NCBI GenBank assembly: GCA_021767985.1
Contig: JAASSH010000193.1
Coordinates: 1-5,383, forward strand
Reading direction: 5' to 3'
DNA from: Gammaproteobacteria bacterium
GTDB lineage: Bacteria > Pseudomonadota > Gammaproteobacteria > GCA-001735895
DNA length: 5,383 bases
Position numbers and translations under genes: made by a program. Each line of letters opens with the position of its first letter. Position 1 is the first letter of the stretch. Shown in pieces: positions 1 to 5,292 of the stretch. The notes below the pieces were generated by a model, which saw nothing but the letters and a program-made list of their open reading frames with translations, was not told the origin of the DNA and made no database searches.

Positions 1-2
1 CA

Positions 3-263
3 AAGGGCGGTACGGAGGTAAAACTGGCAGAGGCAATTCAGCTGATAGCCGGCGTGACCGGCAGATCTCCGGAAAAGCCGGATCATCGGAAAACACAGTC
101 GGAAATTGATCACCCCCAGGCATTTGGCCAGTCAGATGCAGATCCTGAATTACTCAATAAACTGATGCGGGAAAATCGCGAGTTAAAACGGGCGAACGAG
201 ATCCTGCAAAGGGTGGCCACTTATTTCGCCCAGGTCGAGCAGGAGCGGAGACTAAGGCAATAA
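3..263 (+). CDS. IS3-type transposase OrfA-like protein, C-terminal end (5' end outside window)
   Basis: The reading frame is open from the window edge and stops at TAA 261-263, so the true start lies upstream. A GTG at 54 is in frame but is probably internal. The last 35 or so residues (ENRELKRANEILQRVATYFA) match the leucine-zipper tail of IS3-family OrfA proteins, which normally read ENRELRRANEILK..FFA and mediate OrfA/OrfAB multimerisation. The preceding 50 or so residues (LAEAIQLIAGVTGRSPEKP) do not show the usual helix-turn-helix with its LRKWV motif at the expected distance. The N-terminal part is therefore diverged, rearranged or from another family. A real IS3 element would continue through a -1 frameshift into OrfB with a DDE integrase domain. 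Here the convergent phosphatase gene begins 13 bases after the stop, so OrfB is absent. I read it as an IS remnant. A domesticated DNA-binding protein is the alternative. Confidence 0.5.
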   Translation, partial: KGGTEVKLAEAIQLIAGVTGRSPEKPDHRKTQSEIDHPQAFGQSDADPELLNKLMRENRELKRANEILQRVATYFAQVEQERRLRQ

Positions 264-276
264 CGTCGCGCAGTGC

Positions 277-1107
277 TCAGGACTCGTCGAGCTCAAACCG
301 TTCGCGCAGAAAACGGGCGATGCCTTCCTCGTCATGATGACCGATGACCGACGTGGCGGCCGATTTGATTACCTCGTTAGCATTGGCCGGTGCATACCCC
401 TCGTCGGCCGCCTCGAACATACTGAGATCGTTGTCGCTGTCGCCAAAGCAGATGACGCGCTCGAGGCCAAGTAACTCCTTTAGCGTCTTGATGGCGCCGC
501 CTTTGCTGGCGTCGCTATGATGAATATCCAGCCAGTACCAGTCGTCGCCCTCCCAGGAGAGGCCGGAATAGGCGACGAGGTGCGCTTCATCCTCGACATG
601 TCGCACGACCGCCTGTATGGCAGCGCTCGCCCCGATCGAGTTGACGTGCGTGACAGCGGTATCGGACGGCAATTCGTCCAGCGCGCGCATACTGACTTTA
701 TCTTCGATACCGAGGATCCGAACCAGCTCGCGATCGGCGTCCGTTTGTAACGCGGGATGATAGACGGTGCTGTTGTGGTCCTCGTCCAGGGTGAAGACGA
801 AAGGCGTCACGCCCTGCTGGATGCAGGCCCGGACGACGTGTTCGAGCTCGGGCGCCGTGAGCGTCGTGCTGCTTGAATAACGCCGCTGGTCGGGATGCCA
901 GATCAGGACGCCGTTCTTGTAAGCCTGCGGCAGCTCGAACTGGTGACCATCCAGGACGGCCCGCGCGCCGTGCAGCGTGCGGCCCGTCGCAATGGTGTAG
1001 GCAATCTCGCGTTTCGACAACAGCTTCAATGTCTCGCTCGTGTATTCCGATATCGTCGAATTACGGTTGAGCAGCGTTCCGTCGAGGTCGAAAACAATGA
1101 GTTCCAT
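277..1107 (-). CDS. Cof-type HAD-IIB family phosphatase
   Basis: This is a complete 276-residue haloacid dehalogenase superfamily hydrolase, the normal length for the IIB (Cof/YbjI/SupH) group. Motif I is DLDGTLL (D7 nucleophile, D9 acid/base), motif II is the threonine in TIATGRT (T41), motif III is the lysine in SKGGAIK (K202), and motif IV is GDSDND (D223 and D227, magnesium ligands). The segment between motifs II and III (about 80-195) is the size of a C2B cap, which sets substrate choice. Family members dephosphorylate sugar phosphates, pyridoxal phosphate or flavin precursors in the cytoplasm. The substrate cannot be read from the sequence. The start ATG gives MELIVFDLDG, the canonical family N-terminus, although no good Shine-Dalgarno precedes it. 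It lies 199 bases downstream of the DmdA-like gene on the same strand and converges on the OrfA-like remnant. Confidence 0.93.
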   Translation of the reverse strand: MELIVFDLDGTLLNRNSTISEYTSETLKLLSKREIAYTIATGRTLHGARAVLDGHQFELPQAYKNGVLIWHPDQRRYSSSTTLTAPELEHVVRACIQQGVTPFVFTLDEDHNSTVYHPALQTDADRELVRILGIEDKVSMRALDELPSDTAVTHVNSIGASAAIQAVVRHVEDEAHLVAYSGLSWEGDDWYWLDIHHSDASKGGAIKTLKELLGLERVICFGDSDNDLSMFEAADEGYAPANANEVIKSAATSVIGHHDEEGIARFLRERFELDES

Positions 1108-1306
1108 CGGTAGCAGGGCGTGTGGGAATATTAGACGCTAGTTTCGCCGCTGAGGCGGGCGGATGCAAACCTGATTCAGATCCCGTGTATCGAATTTTTA
1201 CCGAAATACGCTCGTGGTCCTGGACAGTGGGGACCCGTCTAACCAACACTTCTTCACGCCAGATCTTTTGGCATGGAGTGGCCAGACGTTTCATAGAACG
1301 AATGGA
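1108..1306. other. Spacer between the DmdA-like and HAD genes
   Basis: These 199 bases separate two minus-strand genes. On the minus strand a TAATAT (1133-1128) could serve as a -10 element for the HAD gene, but no matching -35 is seen 16-18 bases upstream. A 5-bp inverted repeat (GGTCC 1216-1220, GGACC 1231-1235) lacks a T-tract and is not a convincing terminator. The short open frames here on both strands have no recognisable protein features. Confidence 0.4.
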
Positions 1307-2473
1307 TTAGCTTTTCGGCAGGTTTTTACCCGGGTCGTAGAAAGGCTTCGGCACGACCTTCGCGGAACGACTTCCGGAAGGCATACCGATTTCGACGCGG
1401 GTATCGATCGAACTGTACTCGATCTGTACCATGGCCAGCGCTATGTTGGACTCGAGTCGTGGGGAGTAAACGGCGGAGGTAACCTGGCCAATTCGCTCTC
1501 CTGCCGACATAATCGGCCAGAACTCGGTGTTCGGGCCCGGCAATGGGTCACCGTCGATTTCCAGCCCCACCTGCAGTCGGCTGACGCCTTGTTGCGCGAT
1601 CTTCTTCAATGCCGCCTTGCCGACAAAATCGGCCTCCATTTCCAGGTCGACCAGGCGACCCAATCCCAGTTCGAAGGGGTTGGTATTGATGTCCATGTCG
1701 CTGTGATAGGAGAGCATGCCGGCCTCGATCCTGCGAATCGAGGAAGTGTGCCCGGGAGCAAGCCCGAACGGCTTGCCGGCAGCCATGATCAGTTCCCACA
1801 GTTCCTCGCCGCGGGTTCCATCGCGCAGGTATATTTCGTAGCCCAGCTCACTGGACCAGCCCGTGCGGGAGACGATTAGCGGGATCCCTTTCAGTTCATA
1901 CTCGTCCAGCCAGTAGTAGCGCAACTGATTGATCTTCTCCCCGAACAGGGCCTGCATGATCTGTCCCGAATTCGGCCCCTGCAGCTGCAATGGCGAAACA
2001 TCGGGCTCGCGAATCTCGACGTCCATGCCGCAATTCACGGCGACGCCCTGCGCCCATAGCAGGATGTCGCTATCGGCCAGCGACAGCCAGAAATGGTTCT
2101 CGCCCAGTCGCAGCAGAACCGGATCGTTCAGGATGCCACCGGCGGCATTGGTGATCAGCACGTACTTACACTGGCCCACGGCGCATTGCGACAGGTTGCG
2201 CGGCGTCAGCAACTGGGTGAAACGCGCGGCATCCGGTCCCGTGATTTCAACCTGTCGCTCGACGGCGACATCACTCAGGGTAGCCGTATTGACGAGGTTC
2301 CAGAAATTTGCCACCGGGTCACCGAAATCCCGCGGTATATACATGTGGTTATACACCGAAAAACCGGCGGCGCCCCAGCGTACCGTGGCATCGAAGAAAG
2401 GAGATTTACGTATCTGCGTGCCGAAGCCGAATCGACTGTCGGGTGCCGTAGTGTCCGGTTTAGGGTTGATCAT
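1307..2473 (-). CDS. DmdA-like aminomethyltransferase (GcvT-fold) family protein, candidate DMSP demethylase
   Basis: This is a complete 388-residue tetrahydrofolate-dependent enzyme of the GcvT/DmdA fold. The GCV_T domain covers about residues 45-290 and the C-terminal barrel about 298-378. Several blocks resemble dimethylsulfoniopropionate demethylase DmdA as I remember it from Pelagibacter: VERQVEITGPDA (71-82), QLLTPRNLS (87-95), GGILNDPVLL (112-121), WLSLADSDILLWA (129-141), EPDVSPLQLQGP (156-167) and GQVTSAVYSP (329-338). The Asp of GGILNDP (D117) and the Glu of GYEIY (E213) sit where GcvT proteins hold catalytic and folate-binding acidic residues. DmdA moves a methyl group from DMSP to tetrahydrofolate in the cytoplasm, giving methylmercaptopropionate. 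Many DmdA-like paralogues do not use DMSP, so the family is secure but the substrate is not. It is about 20 residues longer than Pelagibacter DmdA, mostly at the N-terminus. No dmdB, dmdC or dmdD gene is adjacent. The start ATG has only a weak upstream GAG. Confidence 0.85.
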   Translation of the reverse strand: MINPKPDTTAPDSRFGFGTQIRKSPFFDATVRWGAAGFSVYNHMYIPRDFGDPVANFWNLVNTATLSDVAVERQVEITGPDAARFTQLLTPRNLSQCAVGQCKYVLITNAAGGILNDPVLLRLGENHFWLSLADSDILLWAQGVAVNCGMDVEIREPDVSPLQLQGPNSGQIMQALFGEKINQLRYYWLDEYELKGIPLIVSRTGWSSELGYEIYLRDGTRGEELWELIMAAGKPFGLAPGHTSSIRRIEAGMLSYHSDMDINTNPFELGLGRLVDLEMEADFVGKAALKKIAQQGVSRLQVGLEIDGDPLPGPNTEFWPIMSAGERIGQVTSAVYSPRLESNIALAMVQIEYSSIDTRVEIGMPSGSRSAKVVPKPFYDPGKNLPKS

Positions 2474-2545
2474 GGTTGCTCGAATCGTGTGTGGTTGCGC
2501 CTGCTCGCGGCAGGCAATGAATTCATCGATATGCGATCTCTTAAT

Positions 2546-2568
2546 CGACCGCGTATCAACAGCGGTCG
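2546..2568. repeat. Perfect 7-bp inverted repeat upstream of the DmdA-like gene
   Basis: CGACCGC (2546-2552) and GCGGTCG (2562-2568) are perfect reverse complements around a 9-base spacer. The repeat centre is 84 bases upstream of the DmdA-like start codon. The position suits a transcription-factor operator or a leader hairpin. It overlaps a possible minus-strand -35 (TTGATA, 2559-2554). I do not recognise the binding protein, and a GC-rich dyad of this size can occur by chance. Confidence 0.35.
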
Positions 2569-2773
2569 CTATTGTGTAACTGTTCTCGATAACTTACAGG
2601 CGATATGACGACAGGAAAATATACCTGCACGACCGATTGCCGTAGCATTTCGCTGTGGCTGTATACGGATCGAATCCCATCCTGGTTTTAGTGATCGCAG
2701 CTTAAGTGAACGTTTATGGCGTGAACTCGAGCTGCAGTGATGATCAATGTGAACCGATAGCACGAGGACCGCA

Positions 2774-2899
2774 ATGACCCTGTTTGAAAAAGAAGCGCCC
2801 AAACCCGGCCAGGAGTCGGCCCGGGACTATCAAGGGTTCCTTTGCGGAGACGCAAGCCGCGTCGACCTTGATCTAGTCGCCCTTGCTGTCGCCGTTTGA
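2774..2899 (+). CDS. Possible 41-residue small ORF ahead of nnrS
   Basis: An ATG follows a GAGGA (2764-2768) at workable ribosome-binding distance, and the frame runs 41 codons to TGA 2897-2899. The product is partly charged and ends in a short hydrophobic stretch (LDLVALAVAV). I recognise no family. The stop codon lies inside the FNR-type box, so translation would end just where the nnrS promoter begins. It may be a chance ORF, a decayed gene end or a small leader. The only supports are the Shine-Dalgarno and the orientation, so confidence is low. Confidence 0.15.
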   Translation: MTLFEKEAPKPGQESARDYQGFLCGDASRVDLDLVALAVAV

Positions 2900-2909
2900 C
2901 ATTAGTCAT
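2896..2909 (+). promoter_or_regulatory. FNR/DNR/NnrR-type binding site for nnrS
   Basis: TTGAC-ATTA-GTCAT matches the TTGAT-N4-ATCAA architecture of FNR/CRP-family oxygen and nitric oxide regulators. The half-sites are complementary at four of five positions. Its centre (2902.5) is 41.5 bases upstream of the start point predicted from the TATGTT at 2932-2937, the standard class II activator position. Known nnrS genes are often controlled by NO-sensing FNR-family regulators (NnrR, DNR) or by NsrR. Which regulator acts here is inferred, not shown. Confidence 0.55.
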
Positions 2910-2912
2910 ACG

Positions 2913-2935
2913 CATAACTTGTCTGGTTAGTTATG
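2913..2935. repeat. Perfect 7-bp dyad in the nnrS promoter
   Basis: CATAACT (2913-2919) and AGTTATG (2929-2935) form a perfect inverted repeat around a 9-base spacer. The dyad sits between the FNR-type box and the predicted start point and overlaps the first four bases of the -10-like hexamer. A protein bound here would be expected to block RNA polymerase, so a repressor operator is plausible. It does not obviously match the NsrR consensus as I know it. Confidence 0.4.
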
Positions 2936-2937
2936 TT
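2932..2937 (+). promoter_or_regulatory. Putative -10 element of nnrS
   Basis: TATGTT matches the TATAAT consensus at four of six positions. It predicts a start point near 2944 and a leader of about 37 bases. No consensus -35 is present at the right distance, as is usual for class II FNR-dependent promoters where the activator occupies that region. Confidence 0.45.
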
Positions 2938-2980
2938 TACGTCGGTCAAGGGATCTTGAGAAACTGTCATGTGACGGGAT

Positions 2981-4201
2981 ATGAAATCGCAGCTACCACA
3001 TAACCTCATTCGCCACAATTCCGAAACAAAACGTAACTCCACTGTTTATCCCGCAATCCTGGCCTATGGCTTCCGCCCTTTTTTTCTGCTCGCAGGTATT
3101 CATGCAGCAATAGCTGTTCCGTTGTGGGTTGCCATGTTAGCGGGACTGGACCTGGTGAGCCTGGCATTGCCACCGCATGTCTGGCATGCCCATGAAATGC
3201 TTTTCGGTTTTGTCGCAGCCGCCGTGGCTGGCTTTCTGTTAACCGCGGTACCAAGCTGGACCGGCAGGCGTGGATACGCCGGGGCGCCACTGGCCGGACT
3301 TGTACTGTTGTGGATCGCGGGTCGAGCGGTAACAACTATTCCGATGGATTTGCCACCATTATGGATCGCCATAATCGATCTTGCTTTCCTGCCAATGCTC
3401 GCGCTTACCATTCTGCCGGCCCTGGTCCGTTCAGGGAACCGGCGCAACCTGGTGTTTATTGGCCTGCTCGCGTTGTTGTTTGCATCGAACCTGCACTTTC
3501 ATTCAAGCGGCGCGGTTGCCACTGGTCCGCTGTTACTGGGGATGAATGTCATGCTTTTTATGTTGACAATGCTGGGGGGCCGTATCGTACCCGCATTCAC
3601 CTCGGCTGGTCTCAAGCAACAAGGACTGGAAGCCCGGATCAGGCGTTATCAGCCACTGGATAAGGCAGTACTGATTGGTGTCGGCAGTGTTTTAGTAGTC
3701 GACCTGGTGTTCCCCAACGGTTCTTTAGCGCTCCTGGTTTCGGTCATTACGGCCTTGCTACTCTGCCTGCAATGGAGCAGATGGCAGGGACACAGAACTT
3801 TAAAGATGCCGATAATATGGGTACTGCATGCCGCCTATATGTGGTTACCCATGAGCCTCGCACTCAAAGCAGCCTCGATGATTGGAGCACCTGTACCTGG
3901 CACGAGTTGGTTACACGCGCTGACCGTGGGCGCTATGGCGACAATGATCATGGGTGTCATGAGCCGCGCCTCGCTGGGTCACACGGGACGCACGCTGGTC
4001 GCACCAGGCGGTATCGTGGTTGCCTATTATCTGGTTACGGGTGCGGCTTTAATCCGCGTGTTCGGATTGATTCTGTTTCCCGCGGCAGGAACGCTTTGGA
4101 TGGTCGTGGCCGCGTTTTTGTGGTGCCTTGCGTTCGTGCTGTTTGTCGTAATCTACGCCCCGATCCTTTGTCGCCCCCGGATCGACGGCCGTCCGGGTTG
4201 A
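2981..4201 (+). CDS. nnrS: NnrS family protein (haem/copper membrane protein of the nitric oxide response)
   Basis: This is a complete 406-residue polytopic inner-membrane protein with about 12 hydrophobic segments (roughly 33-53, 69-90, 101-120, 126-148, 157-174, 181-199, 229-245, 248-264, 276-299, 311-328, 342-363 and 371-395). Family signatures are GFRPFFLLAG (30-39), HVWHAHEMLFGF (66-77, with H66, H69 and H71), GGRIVPAFTSAG (199-210) and LHALTVGAMATMIMGVMSRA (311-330) followed by LGHTGR. Conserved histidines in these blocks are candidate haem or copper ligands. NnrS proteins accompany denitrification and NO-detoxification genes, and in the cases studied they relieve NO stress and limit iron-dinitrosyl formation. 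The exact reaction is not settled. The ATG at 2981 is the first usable start because the upstream in-frame ATG at 2969 is followed at once by TGA. The Shine-Dalgarno (GGGA) is weak and close. An FNR-type box 72 bases upstream suggests induction by low oxygen or NO. No nitrite, NO or nitrous oxide reductase gene is in the window. Confidence 0.95.
   Translation: MKSQLPHNLIRHNSETKRNSTVYPAILAYGFRPFFLLAGIHAAIAVPLWVAMLAGLDLVSLALPPHVWHAHEMLFGFVAAAVAGFLLTAVPSWTGRRGYAGAPLAGLVLLWIAGRAVTTIPMDLPPLWIAIIDLAFLPMLALTILPALVRSGNRRNLVFIGLLALLFASNLHFHSSGAVATGPLLLGMNVMLFMLTMLGGRIVPAFTSAGLKQQGLEARIRRYQPLDKAVLIGVGSVLVVDLVFPNGSLALLVSVITALLLCLQWSRWQGHRTLKMPIIWVLHAAYMWLPMSLALKAASMIGAPVPGTSWLHALTVGAMATMIMGVMSRASLGHTGRTLVAPGGIVVAYYLVTGAALIRVFGLILFPAAGTLWMVVAAFLWCLAFVLFVVIYAPILCRPRIDGRPG
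4176..4197 (+). repeat. GC-rich inverted repeat at the 3' end of nnrS
   Basis: CCCGGA (4176-4181) and TCCGGG (4192-4197) are perfect reverse complements around a 10-base loop, within the last codons of nnrS just before its TGA (4199-4201). No T-tract follows, so it is not a classical intrinsic terminator. It could stabilise or pause the transcript end, or be incidental to coding. Confidence 0.3.
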
Positions 4202-4303
4202 GGAATAGCCTGGAGCGAGAAATCTACAGAGAATGGCACGGCAATTCAGCTCGCCGCCAGGTAAATCGCCAAACAGATTGGCAGCGACAACAATAGAGGT
4301 GAG

Positions 4304-4414
4304 ATGCGGATTGCTGAACTATTTCCGGTGAGATATAAAGAGCACTTACCAGGATGTTATCTTTTATACTGTTGGTGTCTCCCGTTTGGTCCTCGCAACT
4401 GTTATCATGATTGA
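4304..4414 (+). CDS. Possible 36-residue cysteine-containing small ORF
   Basis: The ATG at 4304 is preceded by AGAGGTG (4295-4301), one of the better Shine-Dalgarno sequences in the window. The frame encodes 36 residues ending at TGA 4412-4414. The product has four cysteines, two of them in YCWC (22-25), plus aromatic and proline residues. I recognise no family. It lies 102 bases after nnrS on the same strand, and its stop falls inside the ATTGA/TCAAT dyad. The length permits chance, and part of the Shine-Dalgarno overlaps a direct repeat, so this is only a candidate. Confidence 0.22.
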   Translation: MRIAELFPVRYKEHLPGCYLLYCWCLPFGPRNCYHD

Positions 4415-4423
4415 AAAATCAAT
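4410..4423. repeat. ATTGA-N4-TCAAT dyad upstream of the cysteine-rich gene
   Basis: ATTGA (4410-4414) and TCAAT (4419-4423) are perfect reverse complements around AAAA. The site is 53 bases upstream of the start codon at 4477, a sensible operator position. It looks like an FNR box, but the half-sites are one base closer to the centre on each side (TTG-N6-CAA rather than TTG-N8-CAA), so a standard FNR assignment is not supported. Confidence 0.3.
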
Positions 4424-4476
4424 TCTAGCCTGCTCCCCGAGATAACTGCATTTAACCGTGAGGTCACCTGTAAGTT

Positions 4477-4815
4477 ATGAACTTGAAACAATACGGCATC
4501 ATTGTTGATTGCAAGCAATGTGTTTACGATTCTTCTCATGGGCAAGATGTTTTTGAGATTACCGTTCCCGTTATTGACAGCCATACCGGCATTTCCCGCC
4601 CTGCCAGTCTACGCTGCACCATATCTCCAGAACGACACACTGTAGAGCTCCAGGAATGGCATGATATTGATCATCAACCCGTTCAGTCTGCAGATAAACT
4701 TCAACAACGAATATCAGACGCGTTTAACGTTGTTGCGAGCCGTCAAGTGTGCGGCAACTGCAATATCTGCCCTCCAGAAGTAATCCACTTCGTCAAAAAA
4801 AACAGCAACTCCTAG
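4477..4815 (+). CDS. Unrecognised 112-residue cysteine-rich protein, possible metal-binding
   Basis: I do not recognise this family. The product is small, soluble-looking and without a signal peptide or membrane segment. It has six cysteines: C12 and C15 in DCKQC, C47 in LRCTI, and C92, C95 and C98 in CGNCNIC near the C-terminus. A CxxC near one end and CxxCxxC near the other suggest a zinc, iron-sulfur or redox site formed by bringing the termini together, which is inference. The middle (about 24-62) alternates hydrophobic and polar residues as in beta strands, and 70-88 looks helical. The start is the first ATG. A GAGGT (4460-4464) lies 12 bases upstream, a rather long spacing. By hand count the gene is about 45% GC, below the window's general level, which hints at a different history. 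It is the next substantial gene after nnrS on the same strand, 275 bases away, so co-transcription is uncertain. Confidence 0.7.
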   Translation: MNLKQYGIIVDCKQCVYDSSHGQDVFEITVPVIDSHTGISRPASLRCTISPERHTVELQEWHDIDHQPVQSADKLQQRISDAFNVVASRQVCGNCNICPPEVIHFVKKNSNS

Positions 4816-4883
4816 ATGCCCGCTGCTGGTCGATTGCCGAGACCAGAATCAGCGAGATGAGCGCCCTTTATCGGGAAAGCTGA

Positions 4884-5189
4884 AGCATAAGAGATGTACC
4901 TCAGCGACGAGAAGCGACCCATCGAACAGCAGGTGAGCCAGGCACTCGCAGAAGCAGCCTAATCCTTCTAAGCGCTTATATCGTCGGGGCCAAAGGGCTG
5001 GACTGTGTCGCGAATCTCTTCCATTTCCTGGCGGCACATGGGAAACAGGGTGTTAAATCTTGCTGCACTTCAGCATCGCTCGGCAACAAGGCCGCGGCTT
5101 ACAGTCGCGATGATATTCAAATCAGGCTGAGCCCCGCCGAGCTTGAGCAAGTGCCCGAATTCACCGCCGGTTGCAGTGCCGGCGAATAG
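4884..5189 (+). pseudogene. Probable gene remnant lacking a start codon
   Basis: After a TGA at 4881-4883 this frame stays open for 101 codons to TAG 5187-5189, but it has no ATG, GTG or TTG before GTG at about 5148, near its end. From 4971 on it reads like real protein: GLDCVANLFHFLAAHGKQG, then KSCCTSASLG, then DDIQIRLSPAELEQVPEF, with codons mostly ending in G or C. The first 29 codons (arginine-rich, THRTAGEPGTRRSS) look unlike coding sequence. In the same DNA, another frame (4894-4962) gives the plausible helix YLSDEKRPIEQQVSQALAEAA and stops 8 bases before the good stretch. A small indel near 4960-4970 could have split one gene into these two pieces. I recognise no family. An opposite-strand frame (5070-5267) covers part of it and is less protein-like. 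A sequencing error is the other explanation. Confidence 0.4.
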
Positions 5190-5216
5190 CGGAATTGTCG
5201 ACCCACGAGATTCGGG

Positions 5217-5222
5217 TTGACA
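5217..5222 (+). promoter_or_regulatory. Putative -35 element upstream of the lipoprotein gene
   Basis: TTGACA is a perfect sigma-70 -35 hexamer, 71 bases before the lipoprotein ATG. The best -10 at workable spacing is GATGTT (5241-5246, 18-base spacer), which matches only three of six positions. The promoter is therefore possible but weakly supported. Confidence 0.3.
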
Positions 5223-5292
5223 GCTATGGATATGCAATGCGATGTTGCGTTTGTCGACATCATCCAATCTGCTGAAATATCAAGAGCACACA

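Larger units (their letters stand above)
2474..2980. other. Divergent intergenic region between the DmdA-like gene and nnrS
   Basis: These 507 bases lie between two divergently transcribed genes and should hold both promoters. The left part contains a 7-9-7 inverted repeat (2546-2568) and a minus-strand TTGATA (2559-2554) that could be a -35 element for the DmdA-like gene, although a good -10 is not evident. The right part holds the FNR-type box, a second 7-9-7 dyad and a -10-like hexamer for nnrS. One short open frame with a ribosome binding site (2774-2899) lies between. I see no RNA gene or mobile element here. Confidence 0.6.
4202..4476. other. Spacer between nnrS and the cysteine-rich gene
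   Basis: These 275 bases become AT-rich toward the right. They contain GGTGAGAT twice (4298-4305 and 4327-4334), a TATACT (4365-4370) that resembles a -10 element but has no good -35, the ATTGA/TCAAT dyad at 4410-4423, and a possible small ORF (4304-4414). The downstream gene probably has its own promoter here, though no complete -35/-10 pair stands out. Confidence 0.4.
4816..5292. other. Stretch with no intact gene
   Basis: These 477 bases hold no ORF that I accept as an intact gene. The most protein-like material is a start-less plus-strand frame (4884-5189, listed separately). A 22-codon ORF (4894-4962) in another frame ends just before the most convincing part. An inverted repeat CGCCGG/CCGGCG (5165-5170 and 5179-5184) has no T-tract. 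Toward the right there is a perfect TTGACA, probably promoter-related, ahead of the lipoprotein gene. Confidence 0.5.

Noticed and set aside
54..263. GTG at 54 as the true start of the OrfA-like protein
   Set aside because: The frame is open upstream to the window edge and no ribosome binding site precedes the GTG, so it is probably an internal valine codon.
1214..2608. Long plus-strand ORFs (1214-1879, 1929-2579, 2093-2608) opposite the DmdA-like gene
   Set aside because: They are antisense shadows of a gene with strong family motifs, and their translations show no recognisable protein.
4234..4248. Sigma-54-like promoter TGGCACG-N4-TTCA downstream of nnrS
   Set aside because: The -24 half is perfect, but the essential GC of the -12 element is CA here, so it should not function as a sigma-54 promoter.
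3772..4296. 174-residue plus-strand ORF overlapping the end of nnrS
   Set aside because: It is a frame shadow of nnrS. The translation is rich in Arg, His and Trp with no family features, while the nnrS frame carries clear motifs throughout.
4410..4423. Standard FNR/ANR box before the 4477 gene
   Set aside because: The spacing is TTG-N6-CAA instead of TTG-N8-CAA, so it is reported only as an unassigned dyad.
5165..5184. Rho-independent terminator from CGCCGG/CCGGCG
   Set aside because: There is no T-tract after the stem, and it lies inside the coding-like remnant frame.
5070..5267. 65-residue minus-strand ORF
   Set aside because: It overlaps the more protein-like plus-strand remnant frame and has no family signature. 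I could not fully exclude it.
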